NCBI GenBank assembly: GCA_012295275.1
Contig: CM022665.1
Location: 48,315,064 to 48,340,063 of the forward strand
DNA from: Chrysomallon squamiferum
Taxonomy: Eukaryota > Mollusca > Gastropoda > Neomphalida > Peltospiridae
Direction of reading: 5' to 3'
DNA length: 25,000 bases
The notes under the pieces were generated by a model. That model did no database searches and was not told where the DNA came from. It saw only the letters and a list, made by a program, of their open reading frames with translations. Numbering within the stretch: position 1 is the first letter of the stretch; each line of letters begins with the position of its first letter. This document shows, in pieces, positions 11,491 through 22,849 of this stretch. The translations under genes were made by a program, and so were the position numbers.

Positions 11491-14400
11491 AGAATAAAAA
11501 AATTAATTAGTATAATAATAAATAAAACAATCTGCCTACCAAATGTTTTTTCAAAACAGATTTTGTATGTGTATACATACATATATAAAAAGATAAACAC
11601 ACGTGTGCATAAATATAGCTAGATAGATAGACAGATAGATAGACAGACAGATAGATTGATAGATAGATAGATAGATTACTAGTTTTCACTGCTTCACTTT
11701 CTAAAGATTTTTCACAGGTAATATAATAACAGTTTTACACAAAGAAAATACTTTTGAAAGAAAAAAAAATTGACTTGTGGATAAAGGGAGATAATCCAGT
11801 AGTCTGAAATATAACTGGACATTTCTACCATGTACCAATGAACTATAACTACAGATGACATAATCAGAGAAACTGTGAGATGAACAGACAGGTGAGAGAC
11901 ACACAGAGAGACATACTGATAAGCAGACACACAGACATACATACTTACAAACATCGCTACGCACCATTCTCACACAAGTAATACTAAATATAAAAAGAGT
12001 TAAAAACCTTTTACAAGATTCATCTGCTACCAGACTCTCGTACATGAGTCGGACCATGGGCGTGAACCCAGAACCTGCAGCACACAGCACAAGATGTGTG
12101 CACCTGTCCAGAGCTGACCTCTCAAAACTGCCCTCAAAATCACTGACACTGACCTCATCACCTGCAAGTATTTATATACACTTTACATTTATATACAGTT
12201 TACACTTTACACTTACAAATAGTTTACATATTACACTTACAAGCAGTTTACATATTACATTTACAAAATAATTTACATGTTACATTTACAAATAGTTTAC
12301 ATGTTACACTTACAAGTAGTTTACATGTTACATTTACAAGCAGTTTACATATTACATTTACAAGCAGTTTACATGTTACACTTACAAGTAGTTTACATGT
12401 GTTACATTTATAAAATAATTATTACAACAAATAGTTTACATGTTACACTTACAAGTAGTTTACATATTACATTTACAAATAGTTTACATGTTACATTTAC
12501 AAATAGTTTACATGTTACACTTACAAGCAGTTTACATATTACATTTACAAAATAATTTACATGTTACATTTACAAATAGTTTACATGTTATTTACAAATA
12601 TTTTAAAAGTTTAAAAAATATTTTACATATTACAGTTATAAGTATTTTACATAAGATCTGCATCACTAAAATATTTTAAACATCTTTATCTGGTAACTAG
12701 TTAAAATAGTGATTGTAGATGGACTTAAAATATAAATTTTATATTACCAAAAAAAAAAAAAAAAAAATAAAGGATTTGAAAACAAAAGAAAGAAACCTGC
12801 ATCTTATTAAGTTTATATACTTGTTATTCTGAAATATGTCACATTCCTAGTTAAAAATTAATTTCAAAACAGAATGCAACATAATTCTGAATACAGCTTT
12901 TTAAAAAACAAGACAGAAATGTCACTATAAAATGTTACAAAGGTAAATAGATAATCATAAATAATAAAAGATAAAAAAAGCAATTATAAATATTAAAATA
13001 TAAAAAAAAGTAATTATAAATATTAAAATATAAAAAAAAGTAATTATAAATATTAAAAGACGAAAAAGTAATTATCAGTATGAATAGATATACAGATATA
13101 CAAAGACATACAGGTAATTATAAACATGCCTGAGTTTAGAGTTCCCAGCCAGGAGGAGAGAGCGCCATTGTCGTAGATTTTGATCATGAGGTAGACAACT
13201 GCGCCGTGTGACACTCTGTCATCTTGAGCAGCGTGACGCAGTGACGGCAACACGGCTGTGTAGCATCGGTCAATGTCTGTTTCTATAAAACAAACACACA
13301 GAATAAACAGACACCTAAACTTTCACTGTGCAGAAATGAGATGATACAACAGAAAGTGAGATATCTATCATAAATGATACAGCTATGACAAAAAGTGAGA
13401 TTTCTATAATAAAAAGTACATAGAATAAACATACACTTCTGTAAGGAGTGAGATTATACAACAGAAAGTGAGATATCTGTCATAAATGATAAGATACATC
13501 TATGATAAAAAGTGAGATTTCTATCATAAAAAATAAGATATCTATTATAAAAAGTGATATATTTATTATATAAGATAAGATACATCAAAGATTAAAATTG
13601 AGATTTCTATCAGATAAGATTCATCCATGATAAAAAGTAAAATATCTGATATAACATCAACAACAAAGAAAAATATCTGATATAATATCTATGAAGAAGG
13701 AAAAATATCTGATAAAACATCAGTAACAAAGTAAAATATCTGATATAACAAAAGTAAAGTTATATTAAGAACAAACCTGAGATGCAGTGTTTGACGTGGA
13801 CGTGGTAACCCAGAGGAACACACATGCGTGTCGTGTTGGGCAAAGCGACACAGAAGAGTTTTGTGTCGTGTGTTACGTTCTCCACAGACAGTATCTTACA
13901 CGGACGGAACATTCTAGCTAGAAAAAAAACAACAGAAAACTGTTTTAGAAATTAGAAATAAAAAAAGTATTATTCTAAAATGGATAAAATAATAATTGTT
14001 TTAGTATTTCAGTTCATGAACAATAATAGCGGAGAAAGGCAACACTTGAGGTAAGTTCTTGAAGCTGTGAATGCAAATGAAAGTGAAACGGGAAAAAGTA
14101 AAAACAGCACTCAGTGAGGATTGATCCAGAAACCTTCTGCACATCTCAGACACTGTATCAGTGAACATACACAGAAACAGAGGAGTTGTTTCATAGAAAT
14201 GACCATAAATCTTTGAAAAAAACACAAAGAGTCAGTGTTCTGTTATAAACCTCATCAGTGTTTTATTAATCTTCTTCTTGTCTTGACTAAAATTACTATT
14301 TAGCCCCTCTAATCACCTGCACTACTACAAGGAACACAGTCTATCTGCACTGACCAGTGGCTGTCTACAATGTCCAAAGACTACCTACAATGACCAGTGG

Positions 14401-16936
14401 CTGTCTGCAATGTCCAAAGACTACCTACACTGACCAGTGGTTATCTACAATGTCCAAAGATTACCTGCAATGACCAGTGGCTATCTACAATGACCAGTGG
14501 CTATCTACAATGACCAGTGGCTACCTACAATGACCAGTGGCTATCTACAACGACCAGTGTCTATCAACAATGACCAGAGACTTCCTACAATGACTACACA
14601 CCATCTATAATGACCAAAGGCCATCTACTTTTACCAGTTTGAATGTACCACTAATGACTTGCCCAGTGCTATTAAGTGATAGAAATAACAAACCTCTGTC
14701 TGTTGTTTTCACAAATGTGTTGTGCTCTTCCAGTTCTTTGCCCAGTGACGTCCACTCAACTTCAGCCACGTCTTTTGGCAGCACAATTTCCACTTTGCCA
14801 TACTCCTTGTCCACTCTCACTGCAAGTAAAACACATTTTAATATCAAACACAAGATCTGTGTTGTACAACATTCCTACTGTAAGTATAAGGCATTTTGAT
14901 ATCAAACACAAGATTTGTGTTATACAACATTCCTACTGTAAGTAAAACACATTTTGATATCAAACACAAGATTTGTGTTGTACAATATTCCTACTGTAAA
15001 ACACATTGTAATATCAAACACAAGATTTATATTGTACAATATTCCTTGCCCACCTATACAGTAAGAAAAACACATTTCAGTATCAAACACAAAATTTATG
15101 TTGTATATTATTACTTATTATATCCTATACTGTACATAAAATAATCTAAATATAAAAAAAAAACATTTAAAATTGTAATCTTGAGCAAAAGAGACAGAAT
15201 TAAACAAATTTGTATCTGACAAGTATGTAATTACTTCATAAACTACAAATACATACACCAATATACTCCACACTGAAAGCAGAATAAAATAACTGCTGGT
15301 AATTGAAGAGAAATAAAATTTGATTAAAAAATGTCAGATTTTTATTATTAGAAGTCACTAAACAATCACTAGTCAACCCACACATATATACCAGTAACTG
15401 TCACACATGTGTTTATTTATTTCTCAACATATGGATGCTTAACAATACATCACAGAATGAGAAACAGATCAGCTGAAAATTATTTGTATAAAATGTTAAA
15501 ATAGTATAAACGATATATATTTATTTTCAATCACAACTTACCATTGTAGTCTGAAGTGATCAGCTGGTCTAATTCTGAAACACAAAACATTTTGCTGTGT
15601 CAGATTACAAGAGTTTCTCACACAGAAACAACAAACAAGGAGATTAGTAAGAAAAATAATCAAGTTAATAATGTGTGCTCAGGTCTCTGTGGTGTGAAAT
15701 AACAGTCATTTTGTTGTATATTATTACTTATTATAAACTACAAACAAGATATCATAGGTCACTGGTAAAACTGGAAGGGGAGTATGGTCGGAATGGGAAG
15801 TTTATCAAAAACCCACAGCTGAGATTTGATCCAGAGTACAAGTCAGTAATAAAAGACAGACATAGTAAAACTTATTTGTCTAAAATAAACAACTGATTGG
15901 CTAAATATGCATGGTGTAGTTATTTATCTAATATTTAAACATAAAAATATTTAACTAACAGAATTTATCTAATATTTACCTATATGCATGGTGTAGTTAT
16001 TTATCTAATATTTACCTATATGCATGGTGTAGTTATTTATCTAATATTTACCTATATGCATGGTGTAGGTGTGGGACTCTATGAAGATGGTGATGCGGAT
16101 GTTGTGGCCGGTTCTGTCAATGACCACCACGTCAGAGTGTAAACCTTTCACCATCGTGTACACAACCACAGTGACACACTTAGAGTTCTGAAACCACTCG
16201 TACCTGCAAAAACATCGTCACTTAAAACACAACTGTCTTTTTTTATATTTAGTTTCTGTTCTTCGAAAAGTAAATTATAATTTGTTAAATAAGAAACACA
16301 CACACACACATATACAAACACATACAGTGACACACTTAAGAGTTCTGAAACCACTCACACCAATAAAAACAACATCACTTACCAGACAACTGTCTTTTTT
16401 TATATTTAATTTAGTCTCTCTGCTTTGAAAAGTAATTTATTATTTGTTAAATCAGAAAAAAACACACACAGGCACAAACACACAAACTGACACACACAGA
16501 CTTACTGACAAATAAAACTACAAATGCACTGACAGAAATAGAACTACAAACAAACAAGAAAACTTACTTTGGTTTCTCAACAAACTGCGGAGGTGGAGCA
16601 AGTTTAAATTTCACTGAAATTAAAAAAAAAAAAAAATAAAAATTTAATTATAAAAGTGTACACAGACACACACACATACAAAAATATCACAATAGTTACC
16701 AATTTAATTAGAGTTAATACAAATTATAAACCAACAGTATACATAATGTGTGTATAAAATAAAATAATAAAATTAATAACTGCCAACATGTTGGTATAAA
16801 ACAAATAATAAAATGAATAGTTGCCTGAAGTATGTATGAAATAAAATAATAAAATTAATAATGACCTACGTGTAGGTACAAACTATAATAATAAAATGAA
16901 TAATTACATATATGCATTGTGTAGGTGTAAAATAAT

Positions 16937-17028
<92 letters not shown>

Positions 17029-17834
17029 AAAAGCAGACTGGTATTATAGAAAATATCACTGTAAGTATTATATTCGGTTGAAACAGATATTCATATGGTT
17101 TTTAAGCAGAATTCAAAGGCAATGTTTAGATATTTCTACACAGGTTTATTCAACAAATATGTCATTTTATTCATCTTTCAGAATATATGTAAGTTACATA
17201 TGTTTCAGAGTGTACATATGTTATATATGTTTCAGTCACTTGTGAAACAAAATCATTTATAAAACATCACCAAACATCTAAAAACTTTTGTTCAAACCTA
17301 TTTGTTTGGTGTTTTTGTGACAAAAAGTTCACTGAAAATATGGCACAAACAACAAACCAGTATCTCCGTGACAACCACATAAAATTTGGTTATGATGTCA
17401 GCACACAAAATTACACACTGCACTTATCACAGTGAATGCCAGTCACATAGCAGTTGCCGTGGTAACCAGGCAGATAATTTAGTTATGAGGTAATGCTGTT
17501 TGATCAGCCTATAATGACAGTAAAAAGTGGTTTAATAACCAGTATGGATTGGTAATCCCATTAAACTATCTTCTTCACTTCTCTTAGGAGAATTTTATGT
17601 TGAAGGATATTTCAGTGATGGGAGAGAGGGGGAGGGGAGGGAGGGAGGGATGGAGGAGGGAAGGGGAAGGGAAATAGAAACTGAGATGGAGAAAGTGAAA
17701 GAGAGACAGACACAGACACAGAGAAAAAGGCAAAAAGGAAAAGAGAGACAGAGAAAAAAAAGAGAGAGCTACAGAAAGAGACAGAGAAACACAGGCAGAG
17801 AGACAGGCAGAGAGACAGAGACAGAGTGAGACAA

Positions 17835-17885
<51 letters not shown>

Positions 17886-20800
17886 GAGATATCACTGAAG
17901 ATCCAATTCACACCTACCATTAGATCTGTTGCTGGTACGAGAAGTAATACTACCTGCAAAACACAAACTCAACATTAGCTATCATACATTTTATCTCACA
18001 TTTTATCTCATACATTTTGTATTACATATTTTATATTACATATTTTATCTTGTACATTTTATCCTGCTGATAATATCCTTCTTAACCCATTGAGATTATC
18101 ATTTCCTGTAAGCTTTTATCTATATCGAAAACATGAATTTGTTATATTCACAAAATTATTATCATACTGTCAATATAATATTACTGCACTGTCTGATCAC
18201 TATAAGATGTTTAAATATTGTGATCACTACATGACTAATATCTTGCTGTCACTATTAACAATATTTACTGGAATCACTATAGGATGTTTAAACACTGCAA
18301 TCACTATAAGATTTTTAAATATTGTGATCACTACAGGACTAATATCTTGCTGTCACTATTAATAATATTTAATATAATCACTATAGAACATCACTATAAT
18401 AATAATAAAAATTACTGGAGTCACTAAAGAACAATTAGCTTGGTTTTTTCTGTTCTCTTGTCACAAAAACTTACTAAACCTGCTTCATTATCAGCTTAAG
18501 ACACTAAAACCATTGTATTTAATTTCAGTCTAAGACTACTGTAAATAAAACAAAAACAAATCAAATGATCTCACCTTTGCTTTGTATTTCTTTAGGCTTC
18601 AGTTTACCAATCACACACTTCTCAAGCATTGTCTCTGCATTGACCCATTTGTGTATCTGTAAAAATAAATAACACTAAATATGTCATTTCATTTTCTTTG
18701 TCTTAGTTTTTTGTTGAGATAAACATGCATTGTCATACAGTGTTAGCCTTATGGAAATAACATAATGTTTTAATATTTCACAACAAACTAGTCATTGTTA
18801 AAATAAAAAATAATAAATAAATAAATAAATAAATAAATGAAAAACAGTAACAATAGTTTAATACCTCTCTCACTTGCCCTATGAAATTTCCAACAGCTTT
18901 GTAAACTTGTACCAAAATTATAAGTACAATAGTTTCTAAACTACTTTGTCAGACTCAGTGATACATTGAGTGTGTATGTGTGTAAATATCTGTGTATGTG
19001 TCTGTATATGTTATGTATGTGTTGTGTGTAGATATGAGTGTGTGTATGTGTTTGTGTGTATTATCTGTACATGTGTTAGTACAGTTGTGTACGGGAATCT
19101 AACAGAAAACTAAAAATCAACACAAAACAATTTAACACTGCAGTAACACAGTCACGTCTGGACAAGTGTAATGATCTGAAATCAGTTTATCAATACTATG
19201 ATCTACTTCACAGCAAAACCAAACATTATTTCAGCGAATGATCACTGACGGCAACTGTTCTGGGTAAATAAATACGCATGCAGTGTGAACTGGGCTGAAT
19301 TACAAACCTGTCAGCAGCAGAAACACATTATTAAGTGATTTGAGAAAATCTTCATCAGCAGCAGTCCGTGATTGATTACACAAACATTGATCTGCTGGGC
19401 AGCTTCTTGGAAACTATCACACTGATAGACTATCACATTAGTCTATACATGTCTCTGTGTGAGTCTATACTTGTCTGTATGTGTGACAGTTTATACTTGT
19501 CTGTGTGTGACAATCTATACATGTCTGTGTGTGACAATCTATACATGTCTGTGTGACAATCTATACATGTCTGTGTGACAATCTATACATGTCTGTGTGT
19601 GACAATCTATACATGTCTGTGTGTGACAATCTATACATGTCTGTGTGACAATCTATACATGTCTGTGTGTGACAATCTATACATGTCTGTGTGTGACAAT
19701 CTATACAATCTGTACATGTGACACAATCTATACATGTCTGTGTGTGACAATCTATACATGTCTGTGTGACAATCTATACATGTCTGTGTGTGACAATCTA
19801 TACATGTCTGTGTGACAATCTATACATGTCTGTGTGTGACAATCTATACATGTCTGTGTGTGACAATCTATACATGTCTGTGTGTGACAATCTATACATG
19901 TCTGTGTGTGACAATCTATACATGTCTGTGTGTGACAATCTATACATGTCTGTGTGTGTGACAATCTATACATGTCTGTGTGTGACAATCTATACATGTC
20001 TGTGTGTGTGACAATCTATACATGTCTGTGTGTGACAATCTATACATGTCTGTGTGTGACAATCTATACATGTCTGTGTGTGACAATCTATACATGTCTG
20101 TGTGTGATGTGTGTGTGACAGTCTATACATGTCTGTGTGTGACAATCTATACATGTCTGTGTGTGACAATCTATACATGTCTGTGTGTGACAATCTATAC
20201 ATGTCTGTGTGTGACAATCTATACATGTCTGTGTGTGTGACAATCTATACATGTCTGTGTGTGACAATCTATACATGTCTGTATGTGACAATCTATACAT
20301 GTCTGTGTGTGTGACAATCTATACATCTGTGTGTGACAATCTATACATCTGTGTGTGACAGTCTGTTAATATCTGTGAAAACCTCTATCTCCAAATATAT
20401 GTGACAGTACTAATGCATGAAAATCTATCTTTCTCAGAGATAAAAAAAATAAATCTCAGATGACAGAGGGCTGAATATTAAGAAGACAATTTAATTACTG
20501 TTCAAACTGACACTGTGTTAAGAGCATCGGCTGTGTGTACTGAATAAACACAGTGAGAGAGGAGTATGAAATCAATATGGGTATTAAACAGCCAGCTGTA
20601 ATTAAACCCAGTTATCTGTCAGTCCACTCTGACCTAAACACTGTCATTTGTTACGTGTGTTTATTTACCTGTTATTACACAACACAATGTATAATTAGGT
20701 CAACAAACAGAATTTATAATTACCTCAGCAAGCACATGGATAATTACCATGTAAAATTACCTCATCAAAGAGAACAGAATGTAAAATTACCTCATCAAAG

Positions 20801-22491
20801 AAAACAGAATGTAAAATTACCTCATCAAAGACAAGAGAATGTAAAATTACCTCATCAAAGAGAACAGTATGTAAAATTACCTCATCAAAGAAAACAGAAT
20901 GTAAAATTACCTCATCAAAGACAAGAGAATGTAAAATTACCTCATCAAAGAGAACAGCATGTAAAATTACCTCATCAAAGAGAACAGCATGTAAAATTAC
21001 CTCATCAAAGAGAACAGAATGTAAAATTACCTCATCAAAGAGAACAGTATGTAAAATTACTTCATCAAAGAGAACAGTATGTAAAATTACCTCATCAAAG
21101 AGAACAGTATGCAAACTTACCTCATCAAAGAGAACAGTATGTAAACTTACCTCATCAAAGAGAACAGAATGTAAAATTACCTCATCAAAGAGAACAGTAT
21201 GTAAAATTACCTCATCAAGCAAAACAGAAAGTAAAATTACCTCATCAAAGAGAACAGTACCATCGATGCCGGCTCCTCTCATCAGTTCGTCGACTCCTCC
21301 AGGATGAAAGTCTAAGTAGGGTGTGATGTTGTACACCTTTCCTGAAACATTGGTCACATCAGAGTCATTATCAGTATCACACAGACACTAAGACACATAC
21401 ACAATTTACAATACTAACACACAATTTATAATACTAACACACATACACAGTTTACAATACTAACACACACAATTTATAATACTAACACACATACACAATT
21501 TACAATACTAACATACATACACAATTTACAATACTAACACACACACACAATTTACAATACTAACACACAATTTACAATACTAACATACACACACACAATT
21601 TACAATACTAACACACATACACAATTTACAATACTAACACACACACAATTTACAATACTAACATACACACACAATTAAAAATACTAACACACCCACACAC
21701 ACATATATAACAATCCTACAGAAGCAAATGCAATGAAAGAGTTTATCTCACTTACTATCTTAAACACTACATTTACAAAAATAACAAATGAACAATAGGC
21801 TAATTGTAAAATATTTGATTTTTAAAAGGTATATTAATAAAGAGGTTTTAATATTATACACAGATTTATAATTTGACAGTATATAAGTGTGACTGAATAA
21901 AGATATATGCTAGAAATATTCAGACACACACACATAAATACACAAACACATGCATCAGCACACAAACATGATATAGATGTACACACATATTCATACATAC
22001 ATACATATATCTACATGCAGATACACACACACACACACAATGTACAGACACACTGACATACTTTGGCACACCAGCATTTCATCCCCAATCCCCTATACAA
22101 TCCCAGTTAATGCTAGAGATAGGAAAAATGACTTTACTACACTGCGTCAGATAATTTAAATATGACAAAGTACGTTCGTCGTGGGCTGACAACATTTCTA
22201 TGGACAGTTTTCAATTAATTTAAGACTACATCTGCTCTCATGGATCAATATGTCTTCTTTTGTCATCACTTTAATGATGAAGGAAGATCACATTGTGATC
22301 TAAGAAATGTCACATGAAATATTATGAACAATTATTTTCATTATAATCTCTTTTGGATATGAACTCCAGTTGAATCTATCTGGTTACAAATCACATCAAT
22401 TTCTGTTACAGTTTCTTCAACAGATGCAAATTTAAAAAGACTGATCTCTTTAATTATAATAATTCAGTCATATCTACACGTACATATAAAT

Positions 22492-22557
<66 letters not shown>

Positions 22558-22813
22558 ACTGACTGCAATACAAACCTCTAATTGCAATCCAAGCATCATC
22601 ATGTTTATTATGTTTCTTTAACTCCTCTTTTCTCACACACACACACAAACACGCACACACAAACACACACACACACACACACACGCACATACACACACTG
22701 ACTGCAATACAAACCTCTAATTGCAATCCAAGCATCATGTTTATTATGCTTCTTTAACTCCTCTTTACTCTCACACACACACAAACACGCACACACACAC
22801 ACACACACACACA

Positions 22814-22849
<36 letters not shown>

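Larger units (their letters stand above)
22496..22848. repeat. Long (CA)n tracts between the exon 1 copies
   Basis: Three CA-rich blocks (about 22496-22558, 22632-22698 and 22772-22848) separate the exon 1 copies. Occasional CG, TA and GA interruptions are shared between blocks. Together with the exon fragments they form a compound repeat of about 130-150 bp in three units. Confidence 0.9.

Noticed and set aside
13125-13126. GT donor four bases after the GC donor of exon 10
   Set aside because: It would end exon 10 in the wrong phase, and exon 11 would then read a stop at once.
14108-14166. Functional tRNA gene
   Set aside because: The acceptor stem and a proper anticodon loop cannot be formed, and the promoter boxes are degraded.
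15675-15896. 73-codon plus-strand coding sequence in intron 6
   Set aside because: No homology, no splice sites and no start context. It is antisense within a short intron of a well-supported gene.
17584-17959. Serine/leucine-rich minus-strand open frames
   Set aside because: They are products of the purine tract. The only coding part, 17918-17953, is exon 4 in its own frame.
19752-20314. Cysteine-rich repeat proteins in the 24-bp array
   Set aside because: The frames follow from the period of the minisatellite on both strands, and unit-length slippage breaks them repeatedly.
20745-21260. CRISPR-like array
   Set aside because: Units are contiguous 30-bp repeats without unique spacers, in a eukaryotic intron. 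The same holds for 604-1858 and 19436-20350.
20553-21326. 257-codon plus-strand repeat protein (VKLPHQREQ-type units)
   Set aside because: It is antisense to exon 2 and its donor array; the open frame is forced by the 30-bp period.
20725-21357. 210-codon minus-strand frame as a free-standing decapeptide-repeat gene
   Set aside because: Its start is exon 2 of CYB5R4, with an acceptor, and the haem motif continues in exon 3. It is better read as exon 2 plus donor array.
22454-22738. Independent b5-like gene fragment on the minus strand
   Set aside because: It consists of the two duplicated exon 1 ends joined by CA tracts; no acceptor or remaining b5 domain accompanies it.
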